Of a stretch of DNA of 64,000 bases, positions 32,068 through 43,581 are shown in pieces (the stretch's first letter is position 1; every line of letters starts with the position of its first letter). The translations under genes were made by a program, and so were the position numbers. The notes below the pieces were generated by a model. The model was not told the DNA's origin and did no database searches. It worked only from the letters and a program-made list of their open reading frames with translations. This stretch comes from Lasiodiplodia sp. COLG20. Lineage: Eukaryota > Ascomycota > Dothideomycetes > Botryosphaeriales > Botryosphaeriaceae. The stretch spans positions 1-64,000 of the forward strand of contig VNWV01000009.1 in NCBI GenBank assembly GCA_009801085.1, in the 5' to 3' direction.

Positions 32068-32785
32068 CGACAAATCCGTTCTATAGATGCTATTTAATGA
32101 AACCTTATCCGCATGGCCGCGGCTATCAGTTTCCACGGCATTCCGTCTGAGTTGCCATTGTCCGATCAAGAGCACGCGCCCACGCCTCGGTTCCCGATAC
32201 ATTGTACAGTTCCTCTTGACGCCCCCTCGGTTACCGGTCCGACGCGAACTTATATCCGCCACTGTATTCGTGACCGAAAACGACACGCAACACCTGGCTC
32301 TGTACACGTCGCTGTACTGCTTCTCGATGTTTTGAGACTCACATGGAATTATCTCTTTGCGCCAGCCTCTCCCTATTCCACCCCGTTAGCTTCCGGTCGC
32401 GATTATACATCCAATAACGTGTAATTGGCCGGCTGAGAGCGTGTAATACACCTTTCGGGCCCCCTAGACGCTTATTCACGTGTTGGTCGGCCGATTCTCT
32501 CACCGGCTCCTCCCACAAATCGCGATGGGGCCGCTGCATGCACCAAAAGCTGTGCTTCATCCTCTTCGGCTACAGTGGACACAGCATCACGCACTATTGT
32601 AGCAGAGATACGCTCAGCCGTGAGTACAACTCGAATTGCGACAGCAGTATCGTGTTGCATGAAACCGAAAATCAAGCCAGATAGCAGAATATTTCCGGTG
32701 CTATGTCTACGTAGTTTATTTATTATTGTTGCCAAATCTGAAACGCAAAAGGGAAGAAAATGGTACGAAAGAAAGAGACACGACA
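32068..32785. other. NRPS upstream region / DUF3431 3' side
   Basis: 718 bp containing the NRPS promoter (minus strand). It includes CACGTG at 32476-32481 and GTTGCATGA at 32654-32662. No gene is supported. Confidence 0.45.
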
Positions 32786-33886
32786 TCACGGTTCGGGTAG
32801 ATCTGGTAGACCTTCGGGAGTCTGAGGCCACGCAACAGAAGTACACCGTCCGAAGTAGTCGCAATTGCACTGCTGAGGCCCGGGACAACTTGACTTTGTG
32901 AGCAGTACTCTTTTGAACCAGGGGCACTACCACTTACTGAACTGCCTCTCCTGTGAAGATGTAGGCCCATAGCTTTTCCATCACCCTTCCACTGACATCA
33001 TCAGGCAGTGTGGAGTCTAAAATCCACTGCCTGATCCGCTCATAGTCCTCTTTTGGTCGTCTGTGAATAGCCTCTTTCGTGACAGCAAATTGTGCACAAC
33101 ACTGAGAGGCAATCGTCTCCGGAAGAGGCTCATCGGGGAAGAGTGCATCCCAGGATCGTTCGATTTCATACTCAGTGGCCTCCCTGTTGACACCTGGTCC
33201 CCAGACCAAAGCATCGTGAGCAACAGGGCGGATCTCGCTCGGGCAGCTTGGATACCAGTCGCATCGGAAGGAAATGTACCCATTGTCTTTCAGAGCAGGA
33301 AGGCGCATTTCGTTGATGAGGTCAACGATGTCACCTTCCTGGTGCCAGCCTGTGCGATGGCCATGAGTAAATGCAGCGTAGTTCGGTAGCTGATCGTAGT
33401 TGTCGATAATCCACGACAGATACACCATAGCCTCGTGGCCCTTGTTTGCCGGAATAGCGAGTTCTTTCGGTGGAGTAGGGTCATCGACGTTATACGGATA
33501 TGATCTCCAGCTACGCAGAGTTAGTGTGTGCTGGACAAGAACGTAGGTAGGATGCGATACAAGTTGTGACTCCGGGGATGGATCTCAGACATCCAAGTCA
33601 GGTTTGTGGTGTTTCGAGCGGCTGCGATTACAGCACCGATGTGGGTTGGCGCAGCATGTGTTGCTGAAGTAGTTCCTTCTAATTCTGAAATAGGCCTGGT
33701 TGTCGTTTCGTCGTCAGGGTAGTCGGTTTTCGGGCCTTGTATTGCTTCTTGGTTTTCCACTCCAGCAGTGAGACGGCCGCTGACACGGAAAAGGTGAGAA
33801 ACCCCGAAAAGAAAGATAACGGAGGTGGAGATAAAGATGATGAACCTTCTCCTTTGAGAGTTTAATGGGCTATAGTATGAGTTCAT
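32786..33886 (-). CDS. DUF3431 membrane protein
   Basis: Three exons, 33886-33561, 33510-32938 and 32888-32786; introns of 50 and 49 nt; 333 aa. Type II topology: short basic N-terminus and one helix (RRRFIIFISTSVIFLFGVSH), a spacer of about 60 residues, then the DUF3431 domain (IPANKGHEAMVYLSWIIDNY, FTHGHRTGWHQEGD, SQCCAQFAVTKEAI, RIRQWILDSTLPDDVSGRV). The small last exon adds HCPGPQQCNCDYFGRC, the Cys-rich end usual in this family. Without that splice the protein would stop early, after YIFTGEAVQ. The function of DUF3431 is unknown, although the domain has a glycosyltransferase-like look. Secretory pathway location is likely. It lies 718 bp from the NRPS on the same strand; cluster membership is uncertain. 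Confidence 0.87.
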
Positions 33887-35263
33887 GATATGGAGCTTCG
33901 GAAATGAGAATATTCTGAGGCGAACAGTGACAGTGCATCGAGTGGCAAGTTTGCCATATGATGGGAGCCCTGTGAAAGGAGAATAATCGCTGTTAGGTAA
34001 GACTTCACCGGAGAGACTCAGAAGTAAGCGCTAGACGACTACATTACGCCATCAGTGTAGGCTCTCCCGAAGAACCGCAATCAAGGGTTATTAAGATGTA
34101 GTCAATCCACATATCATGTCAGAAATGCATGATGATAACACTGTCCACTCTTTTAGGTGGGCGCGTCCCAAGACTTTGGCCCTTGGCATACTACTGTGTC
34201 AGAGTTTAGTTAACTTGTTAGGACCGAATAATCCCTACCGTAAGGACTAGCCACGAATTAAATATAGTTAACATTTAGGCACCGTCTAAGTCCTACATAC
34301 GAACGTATGATTTCTTAGCTTTCATTACTTCTCTTTGACTCGCGGTAGTAAGGCTAGGGTAGTCCTTTGCCGTGGATGTAGAATTCGGATCCCCACAGGA
34401 GGCTGATAATAGCCCTTACTAGTAGTACATTAGAGATCAGCGATCGTCGCGGAGGAATAGGCACTCTGGTTTAGATATTATTAGATTTCTATTATAGGAC
34501 TGCTGCGAAAAGGATCTAGACGCTGTTATTGCGATATAACACCAGCCCTATCTTTTAGTAGCTCTAGAATACGAAGAATATCTACAGGGTTTTAATTAAG
34601 TCGTTGTTTATCATTCTTAATTTTGTCGGATACTCGAGTGATTGCAATCACTGGGGCTCGTTTCTTCTCAATGGTGTCCGACCATCCCTGGATCCACAAA
34701 TATAGCCCAATCGTTTGGACCTAAGTCTTTCGGTGTTGCAAATCCTTCATCCTTTCCACATTTTCGATCTTTCCCATCACATGAACAATCCTTTAGTTCA
34801 GCCCTTGAAGGGAGTCCGTTCGGGTCTTAGTCATTCCTTCGATGTTAGGTATAGGATTTTGAGTCTCGTTGTGGTGATGTTGTTCCTTCTGCAAACATAG
34901 TCAGTGGGGTTGTCCCGACAGCGCGACGGAAAAGGATCTTGTGTCACCCAATAATAGTACCCGCCCCTGGCAAACTGGGCCAACGACGGAAAGCTGCTGC
35001 AGCACTACTATGGATACACTGCAAGGGGTAGCGGCGTTCTCCGTGATGCGCTAGGTAGCTGTTAGTCATATATAGGTCCTTAGTGTGGTTGTGCATTCAC
35101 GCTAAGAATTCTTGGCGTGGGTGTAAGATTTTCAAGAATTTATCAGCTGGGACCGATAGGAGGTCTCATGACATACAAGAGGTCACTCCTAAGTTAGATA
35201 CGTCCCGGCCTGCATTTCTGAGCTCTGAAGCATTATTTAACGTTGATATGTCCCCTCCGTCTC
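33887..35263. other. AT-rich gene-free region at the right border of the cluster
   Basis: 1.4 kb with no supportable gene. About 34150-34650 is very rich in TA dinucleotides and stops in all frames, like the repeat-bearing stretch at 8.5-9.3 kb, and could be a mutated transposon remnant. I recognise no transposase, integrase or terminal repeat. The DUF3431 promoter must lie near 33900 and that of the Cys-rich protein near 35200. Confidence 0.5.
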
Positions 35264-36254
35264 ATGTTGCTACCGACTATTTGTCTCGTTCTCACACTCA
35301 CTATGATGCTCACCACCACACTATTATTATTCACTTATGTCTTCGTACATTTTAGCCATGCTCTTACTTGCTACGCCAGGAATGGAAAGACATCTTCCGA
35401 CAACAAACGATGTCCTGGATCTGAAGCATGCTGCAGGACTGATGCTGACTGTCTCTCCAATCGGCTATGCCATAATCCCGAAGACAGTGACGACGTCTTC
35501 ATCAGGGGACCTTGCGCTGTTAAGTCCTGGGACACCGACCAATGCGCCACGATCTGCCTGACAAGTAAGTCTTGTAGTCTCTCCTCGTGTTGTTTCAGGT
35601 GGGAACAGATAAAGAGACTGACTGGGCACAGATGAAACTTCTACTTATCCACGAGTAACTCTATGTAGCGATGGTAGCTTCTGCTGCTCGACGGACGGTC
35701 CGCAATGCTGCAACAACAGGGATGGATATTGGCTTGGAGAGAAGGGAGAAATCCTTACTACAAGTCCAAGCACAACTTTCAAATACACACCAACCTCATC
35801 GATGCCCAATACTCAATCCACCGCCTTTTCATCCATAACGGCATCGCCGATTTCCAATACTCAATCCGCAACGAATGAGACGATGTCATCATTACCAATG
35901 ACCAGCAACGAATCATCTTCTACGTCAGCCTCAGACAGCTCTACGGGCCTTCCTGTAGAGTCAAAAGTCGGTCTGGGTATTGGAATACCTATTGCCATTG
36001 CTGTAATAGCTGCACTCGGATTTCTTGTCTACCGCCAACGAAGCTCATCACCTCAGGCAATACAGAAATCAGAAAAACCACCGGAGGTGGCGCATAAGCA
36101 GTGGTTTGACCAGCGAAAACACTACGTTTCAGACGGGCCGCACGAATTGACAACCTCCTCATCCAATATTACATCACAAAGACCCGATCCGAATGCATCC
36201 TATGAGCTTTCCTCAGATCTGTCGCGTGCGCAGGAGTCTGGTACGCACTCATGA
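35264..36254 (+). CDS. Cys-rich single-pass membrane protein, function unknown
   Basis: Exons 35264-35564 and 35632-36254, intron 67 nt with a CTGAC branch site, 307 aa (294 if the ATG at 35303 is used). Signal peptide (MLTTTLLLFTYVFVHFSHA), a Cys-rich extracellular domain with two clusters (RCPGSEACCRTDADCLSNRL and CSDGSFCCSTDGPQCCNN), a long Ser/Thr-rich stalk likely to be O-glycosylated, one membrane helix (VGLGIGIPIAIAVIAALGFL) and a polar cytoplasmic tail. The layout is like fungal cell-surface sensors and the many uncharacterised Cys-rich wall-associated proteins, but it is not a WSC domain by pattern. No function can be given. Confidence 0.8.
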
Positions 36255-38699
36255 GGGTTGCATGTTCAGAGGACAAATCAAGATTCAACGGAAGGTTTTC
36301 CACGTCCATGCACAGCACATTTGTATATATACGGGCGTTCTGCACGTTACCGAAATGGTTGGAAGGCTAGGGAAGTTTGATACTGGTGCCAATAGTGCCG
36401 ATGAGGTGGTCGATGCTACATAAGAGTGTGACTGCTTGTTTGAATTTATTAGACGGTGCGCATTTCGTTTGGACTTTCTTTGACACTACGCATTCATCGC
36501 CTACAAAGATAAATAAGAATAGTTCAATGTACTTTCATTACTCGTTGAAACTGGGTTCCTTGTCTGTCTATTAGCTAAACTGAGTCTTGAAGTTTGATGC
36601 ATTTTGCTGCCAGCAGAGACCTCAAATCCAGCGGCTCGCAAGAGCGGGATGGTGTTACAACAGAATGGCTACTTTTACCTACTACCTATGGATAGCGCGG
36701 GAAACACAAAAATCGGGGCTATGGCAAAAGCATCCTAGCCCGAGTGCTAATGTATTTGGCTCCATGAATCTCTGCTCTAATAATCCAGAGCCACGTCTTT
36801 TATACATGCGCCCTGACAGCTGTGGAATCTGAGAGGTGTGTTCATGGGGATGTTCTTTATTTTTGCTGAGAAGTATAATAAGGATACAACGCAATTGCAG
36901 ACAGTGTCCACCGCCTCATTCCCTATTTTCTTTTATGGTAGTGAGAGAGTATTTCAACGAAAAAACAGCTTTCATATGTGAATTAAAGCTACTAGACACA
37001 GACACAAATGATATAATACTGCTGGACACACGTTTGTGGTGCAAAACCATAAAACCATACAGACCATGGTGGCCGGGGTTCCCATGATGTGGGCATGCCG
37101 ATGGTGGAGGCGTCCCTACTTTGTCTAACCATTCAAGAAACGTTGAATGGGATTGCCAGCGTTAAATTGATGACGGAGGGCTGTGGTGCGAGACTGAGGT
37201 GGTGTATTGAGATCTGCGAGAGAAAGTGAATCGCACCTGCTAGCACCGACAACCCTCTTCTACGTTCACCTCGTGACACTTCGACCGTGGCTGATCAAAG
37301 GCATAGGGCGATGCCGATCACATAGTAGCAGCCTGCTGAAAATGAACAAAGAGGATCTGCATCCGGAAAAAGTTATGATGCGCTGCATTTCATTCCTAAC
37401 GCGGGCAAATTGTGGCAAGGAGTACCTCGTAGAAGTTTCGACGGCATTAGCCGTATCATCGATCCACGTAAACCGCGAGGCTAACCAGGGTCCTTTCCAT
37501 GGGCCGTATGTTGAGCAGTGACCAATGAATGTTACAAACGGCCCGATTAATGCCCCAGTAGGAACCATGGTTAGTTCTTGAGAGTGATGGGATTCATGCA
37601 GAATTCATGGAAGCCAGATTGTGCAACTGAAACATGTCATGGCTATTGAGCGGTCTTGAGCGATGCGTACGACTTTTTGCTTTGGCACCGGATCGATTGA
37701 AACAGCTGGTGCGATTTCGAAAGAACCCGGCCAGCATCCAAATTTACGGAACGGCCGATTGTCTTAGTGATGAAAGCCATGTTGCATTGAGATAGTTTTG
37801 AGGCTTCTTTTCATTGAAGCTCGCTTTGGGAGTTCCGTCTGTGTGCAACGAGTAACACTATGAATTTTGGAACCGCAAGGCCATGCACATTCGCTTCTTA
37901 CAAAGCTTGGAAACCGATTCTCAAAATAGCACGTGAAGATGTACCAAATGGACCAGATGATAGTGTATGACGTAGATTGAGAATTTGAGATGGAAGGGTT
38001 TGTCTATAGGAACGAATGCGCAGGGCGGGGGGGAATCAGTAGATCGGCGTTTGATGGTGTCTCGGATTAGGGTTTTATGTGACTGTAAGTCATGATTTAA
38101 CATCCAGTCTAATGAGCTTCACACGTTATTGTAGAGCATAAGTTCATGGGCTGTTTGTCCTCTGCATGCGGCAACTTTTGGCTTCGTAGCCATGTCGGAC
38201 AAAGTATAAGCTGTTTTCATCATCCTACGTCTAATATCATTCGCCGTCCCTTTTTCAAGTTACACCACGCTAAAAACAGACCCGATGAGTGGATGCGGAA
38301 CGGAGAATGAGCTCTGACCAATCAGAACCTCCGCACGCCGCAAACACCCGGCGAGACTCATCTAACCATTTATACGGCGTCCCCCACATCGACCTTTGAG
38401 ATAATGATCTGCACACCGTGACGGCGGCACGTTTCTCCTACTTTGTTATCCCACATGAGTTATGACGCAATTATGGTGGGCCTCACAGTCAGCAAATGCG
38501 GCTGAGCGGTGCCGAACCTGTACATCACTACTATTAATAACCGTAGGATTTAACCGGAACTCGAAAAACAGGACAATTGGTTTTCAGGCCTATCGTGCAG
38601 CTATCACATGCTGATAGACATTTAATATCATGGTATGAGGTATGTAGCTGCTACTCGTCTTTAGTTCCCACCATCGTATGCACAACTTCGCGACTAAAA
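36255..38699. other. Long gene-free interval
   Basis: 2.4 kb. Only short open frames (104 codons at most) on both strands, none with a recognisable motif. Close to the arrestin gene there is ACCAATCAG (38317-38325) and a TATA-like TTTATAC (38370-38376), on the strand of the arrestin gene but about 330-380 bp upstream of its ATG. Confidence 0.45.
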
Positions 38700-40034
38700 A
38701 TGAACTTCTCCAGATCCCCCGATCGGCCACTACAGGTCCACATCGATGGATCAGACAACCCGAACAGGGTCTACTCCAACAACGATGTAGTCAGCGGAGT
38801 AGTCAAGGTCGACACACGGCAGAAGATCGAAAGCGTCTCCATCAGCTTCTCAGGAATCGCCACAGCCCGCCTCACGCGCATCCACGCCAGCGGCATAGGA
38901 AGCGCGCACCAAACCTGCGAAGGCCGCAGCACGCTCTTCCGCTACCACGAGCGCCTCTTCGAAACGGGCAACAGCAGCGCCGCGGCCATCGAATCGTACG
39001 CGGCCAACCGCGACGGGCCCTTCGTCTCCTTCCCCTTCCGCTTCCGCTTCCCCTCGACCGCGCAGTGCCACGACACGTCCTCCCGCCGCGGCATGAATAG
39101 CCTCGAGCTCAACCCGAACTTCGAATGCGACCCGGGCCACCCGCTGCCCCCCTCCATGTCCGCCGAAGTCGACACGCACTACCAGTCCGTCCAGTACCTC
39201 GTTGAAGCCCGCATGACCACCACCGCCCTCAAGATCTTCTCTGGCTCCAAGGAAGACAGGGAGATGATCCGCTTCGTCCCCTCGTGCCTCAACCCGGCTG
39301 CCGCGCAGGCGCCGAACTTCGTCGAGCGCGCCGTCACCCTCAAGCGGCACAGCAAGCAGCTCGATCCGTCCTACGAACCGCACGGAAAGCTGCGTGAAAA
39401 GCTGAAAGAAGTCCTGCCCACCTCGTCGTCGGACCCGCACGCGTCTTTCACCGTCGTCACCCGCGTACCCGCCACCACGCGCAGCGGGCAGGAGCTGCCG
39501 ATCTTTTTCAGCATCACGCACGGCGAGCGCAGCCCTGAATTAGTGGAACCCCCGCCGCTGTACCTCACGCGCTTCTGCGTCGCGCTCACTGCCATCGACA
39601 AGGCCCGCGTCAAGTACACGGGGCTGCAGGGCAGCGAGATCACGGACCGGCGGATGCACGACATTACCCTGGCCGAGCGGCGGTGGGAGGCGGAGGACGG
39701 CCCGCCGCTGCTGGATGCAGGAGGCGAGGAGGTGCCGCTAGCGTCGTTGGCGGAGGGGAAGGTGGTGGTGTCGAAGGGGGTGCGTCCGACGTTTAAGACG
39801 TATGGGCTGGCGCGGTCGTATGCGTTGCGGGTGAAGCTCTGGATCGAGTGCGCGGGGAAGACGTTTGAGATGGAGGGGGCGGGGCATGAGATTACGGTGC
39901 TGCCGTGGCCGGATTTGAGGGGGGAGGGAGAAGACGCCGCGGCGGTGGAGAGAGAGCAGGATGAGATGGTGGTGGAGGGCGCGCCGCCGCCGTATGAGGC
40001 GGTGCATGGGCCGAGTCCGATGGGGGCCTTTTGA
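38700..40034 (+). CDS. Arrestin-like protein with PPxY motif
   Basis: Single exon, 444 aa. The N-terminal half has the arrestin beta-sandwich pattern (SRSPDRPLQVHIDGSDN, YSNNDVVSGVVKVDTRQKIE, VSISFSGIATARL, PFRFRFPSTAQ, SMSAEVDTHYQSVQYLVEAR) and the C-terminal half a second beta-rich domain. A PPPY motif (EGAPPPYEAVHG, about residues 430-435) near the C-terminus fits binding of Rsp5/NEDD4-type ubiquitin ligases. Fungal alpha-arrestins use this to direct ubiquitination and endocytosis of plasma-membrane transporters. The target is unknown. The start was set at MNFSRSPDRP because it begins the domain; an in-frame leader starts at 38577 with a non-ATG or poor context. Codon third positions are strongly G/C, unlike the surrounding DNA. 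Confidence 0.85.
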   Translation: MNFSRSPDRPLQVHIDGSDNPNRVYSNNDVVSGVVKVDTRQKIESVSISFSGIATARLTRIHASGIGSAHQTCEGRSTLFRYHERLFETGNSSAAAIESYAANRDGPFVSFPFRFRFPSTAQCHDTSSRRGMNSLELNPNFECDPGHPLPPSMSAEVDTHYQSVQYLVEARMTTTALKIFSGSKEDREMIRFVPSCLNPAAAQAPNFVERAVTLKRHSKQLDPSYEPHGKLREKLKEVLPTSSSDPHASFTVVTRVPATTRSGQELPIFFSITHGERSPELVEPPPLYLTRFCVALTAIDKARVKYTGLQGSEITDRRMHDITLAERRWEAEDGPPLLDAGGEEVPLASLAEGKVVVSKGVRPTFKTYGLARSYALRVKLWIECAGKTFEMEGAGHEITVLPWPDLRGEGEDAAAVEREQDEMVVEGAPPPYEAVHGPSPMGAF

Positions 40035-40962
40035 ATTCTTGGGAGGTTGAGTAATTGATGTGTTACTAACCGTTGGAAGAGCGGTTGAAACTAAGGTGAA
40101 GCTATACGATGTCAAATATACCCAAACGCCACTCGCTACGCCGCTATCTGACTTTTTGACCGCGTCAGTCAAAGTCCTTATTCAAAAGGTTAAGCTTTCA
40201 AAAATGATAAATAACGACAAGAATAAAGACTTTACGCAAACAGGTATGACGTTCAGTCCCTTACTTTCCGTTGCTGGAAGATTGTAGAACTTGGCGAGAG
40301 GGGTTAAGATGATTTGGAATTCATCCAAGCGAGTGCTGCTGGGGTGTTACCGATTCGATATAAGTTGGGTTTGGGTTTTGCTCTAAAAGAGGTTTGCAAG
40401 CAAAGTCGATGAATACTTGGAAACAACGCTGTCGTCACGAGCAACACTGTCAGGATTTTCATTTACTGCGCAGCAGTAGTTATATCGTTCGTATGGTCAG
40501 CACACGGCCATACAAACCGGTGGTTAACCGAAAATTACTTGGCCGCAGGTGCCAAGACGAGGATATATGAACTTCGGACACAGGAAGGCATATATAGACT
40601 CCACCATGGTGCCTCTGAGCAAGGATTCCACACGGGCCGCTGCGTGGCAGCTGTCTGAGTAATGAACATCTATTTATGGGATGAACAGTAACAGTTTTGT
40701 TATGCCCAAGTTGGAATTTCCTCAAGAAATACGGATTCAAGATGCCAAGACGCCATGGATGAACGTGCCGCGCATGGGATAAAACCTCGGCCAGCGCCCC
40801 ACCTTTGAAGCGCCCATCAGCTTATCGCAAGCGACGTGCAGGATTGCATCCTTGAAAGCGGCCCTTCTATTCATCCGGAATAACCTGCGCATTCACTGTT
40901 TAAGAACCTTGTTGCAAGCAAACCTGGAGAGAACAAGCGTTTAACTCGTCTCCTCCAACGCC
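40035..40962. other. Intergenic region
   Basis: 928 bp. No gene is supported. It contains the promoter of the downstream P450. Confidence 0.45.
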
Positions 40963-42675
40963 ATGTTCCTCGTTTCACTCCTCGTCTCTGCCGCGGTGAG
41001 TTCTGCCCTACCTAATTGACGCTGCAACTCACGAGACTAACACCGACAACAGTTCCTCTGGATCGCGGGCAGATGCTTCTACAACCTCTACCTCCACCCG
41101 CTACGCTCCTACCCGGGCCCCTGGTTCTGCCGCGCCTCCTCTCTTCCCCGGATCTGGCACCGCACCGTCGGCACCAACATCTCGCACGCCCACCACGCGC
41201 ACGAGAAGTACGGCACAGTCGTGCGCCTCAGCCCCGGCGAACTCAGCTACATCAGCTACGATGCCTGGAACGGTGCGAATGTCCCCCTTTCCTCAAGCGC
41301 CTCCATCTGACCCTCAACGCAGACATCTACGGCCGCAACGACGGCAAGGCCGCCCTGCCAAAAGACCCGACCTTCAACTCGCCATCGCCCGACTACCCAC
41401 CAGGCCTCGTGCAGGTCACCGACGGCGCGCCGCACGCGCGCCAGCGCCGCATCTTCGCGCCCGCCTTCTCGAACACCTCGCTCATGAAGCAGGAGTCCAT
41501 GCTGCGCGGCCACGTGCGCAAGATGGTCGCCAAGCTGCAGCGGGCGTGCGAATCTTCCCCCGAACTCGACATCTCATCCTTCTTCAACTTCCTCACCTTC
41601 GACGTCATGGCCGACCTGGCCTTCGGCGCGCCGCTGGGGCTGCTCGACGCGGGCCAGTACACGCCGTGGGTGAAGAACGTCTTCGCCGTCTTCCGCGTGC
41701 TGTCGCTGCGCGCCATCATCCTGTACTATCTCCCGCAGCTAGAGGGCCTGATGACGCGCGCGCTGTCGCGGCCCGCGGTGGTGGCGGCGCGGAAGGCGCA
41801 CATAGACTACGCTGCCGGGTTGGTGGATCGGAGGCTGGATGCGGACGCGTATGGTACCACCGAGGAGAGGCCGGATGTGTGGGCGCTGGTGGAGAAGAAG
41901 ATGGATGTGTTGACGAGGGAGGAGATGCATATTAATGCGGCGACGTTCATGGCGGCGGGGACGGAGACGACGGCGACGGCGTTGTGTGGGGTTGTTTGGT
42001 TTTTGGCGAGGGATGGGGTGGCGATGGGGAAGGTGACGGAGGAGGTGAGGGGGTTGAGGGGGGATGAGGACTTGACGATGGACACGTTGGCGCGGCTGCC
42101 GTATTTGAATGCGGTTATTAATGAGGCGATGCGGTTGTATCCGCCGACGCCGGATATGCTGTATAGGCTTGTGCCCGAGGGGGGCGCGATGGTGTGCGGA
42201 AAGCTGGTGCCGGCTGGGGTGAGTTGATGCGCGGTCCTTCGTTTGTCGATGGGATGTTTTGCTGACGTTGGCCCGCTGGGCGTAGACCGTGGTCGGTATC
42301 CATCAGTGGCCGGCGTACCACTCGGCGCACAACTTTGCCCGTCCGGAGGAGTTCATTCCGGAGCGGTGGCTTCCCGAAGCTTCGGTTGAAGGGGAATTTG
42401 TGAATGATGAGAGGGGGATAGTGCAGCCTTTCTCGAAGGGGCCCAGGAGCTGTATTGGAAAGAAGTAAGTTTTTCTACGAGCCGCAGCCAGTTTTTTCCT
42501 ATGCTTACATCCCTGTAGTCTTGCCCTGCATGAGATGCGGTTGGCCCTGGCAAGTACTTTCCGGCAGTTTGATATCGCTGCCACCGATGACAGCAAGGAT
42601 TGGATGCAGCGCCAGAAGTGTCACGTTGTATGGGAAAAGCCTCCACTTATGATGAAAGTCAAACCTGTCGCGTGA
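40963..42675 (+). CDS. Cytochrome P450 monooxygenase (CYP65-like)
   Basis: Five exons: 40963-40995, 41053-41272, 41323-42218, 42286-42464 and 42519-42675; introns of 57, 50, 67 and 54 nt; 494 aa. Short membrane anchor, then the proline-rich hinge [27 protein letters not shown] (helix C), I-helix [12 protein letters not shown] (classic A-G-x-E-T-T), ExxR as [13 protein letters not shown], and haem loop [15 protein letters not shown]. The sequence resembles the isotrichodermin C-15 hydroxylase type group (CYP65) seen in many secondary-metabolite loci. It should be active. Its neighbours (arrestin-like and BTB proteins) give no pathway; it lies about 7 kb beyond the right border of the NRPS block. 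The substrate is unknown. Confidence 0.9.
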
Positions 42676-43581
42676 ATCAGGTATTGAATGAGTTTCCGTT
42701 GGTGGGAGCTAGTCCGATCCACGAGGTCCATTCAAGCATTCAAATTTTCGTAATGTGTCAGCCTCTCGAATGGTATTTATAGCTTTTGTGACTAGCCAGC
42801 CGTGCTGTGGATGAGAATTCCAATCGAGAAATTGTTGCTACGTGTGGTCGTTGCGTCGCAGGCAAGGGGCTTTCCTCCAGCTTCATCAAGACGCAAATAT
42901 GAATCAGGGGGGGTCTGCAGGACAGTCCGCCTTGCGCAATTTATCAAGGCCCGTTGCAACTAGAGGATGAGTAAGTGTGTTATGCTGCAAGGGGCGCTCC
43001 GATGCGGGCGGACCACGCCAGCGCGACGTGCTTCCTCCCTGCGAAGCCCACAGACATGGCGACTAGCACAAGAGAGAGAAATAGGATCGGTATGTGTGTA
43101 TTTGGAAAGACGGAAGAGTACGGGCAGGTGAAATCGTGCAGGAGCGCAATGACAAAGTGGTGTTAACACGGTCGCCAACGATTATCCGCCCCCCGTGGTA
43201 TAATCTCGAGAAGATGCACAACAATGTCCACCGCTAGAGGTAGGTAGCGCTGCAAAGGCCGGGTATCCAAATATCCCCATATCTCCAATCGATTTACGAT
43301 TCCCACATTCTCTCACAAGCGAGGGAGAACATTCATAAGAAGTAACGATGTAGTCCACTAAGATAGGTAAGGAATGAACGAAAGGTAGAGAATGAAATTA
43401 ACGAAGCGAGGGAAGGAAGAGACGTGGCAAAGGTAATGGTGGCCTTTTCAACCGACCAATGGGGCTTTATTGCCTGACAAGAGAAAACGTGCAAAAGGGG
43501 CATGGAGACAATGAGAGAAAATACTTAATAAAAGGTTCACTGACCGTCGCCTGTCCATTGATCACCTCAACACGTCAAACC
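42676..43581. other. Intergenic region
   Basis: 906 bp without a supportable gene. The 43320-43460 part is purine-rich (runs of GAGAG and GGAAG types) upstream of the BTB gene. Confidence 0.45.
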
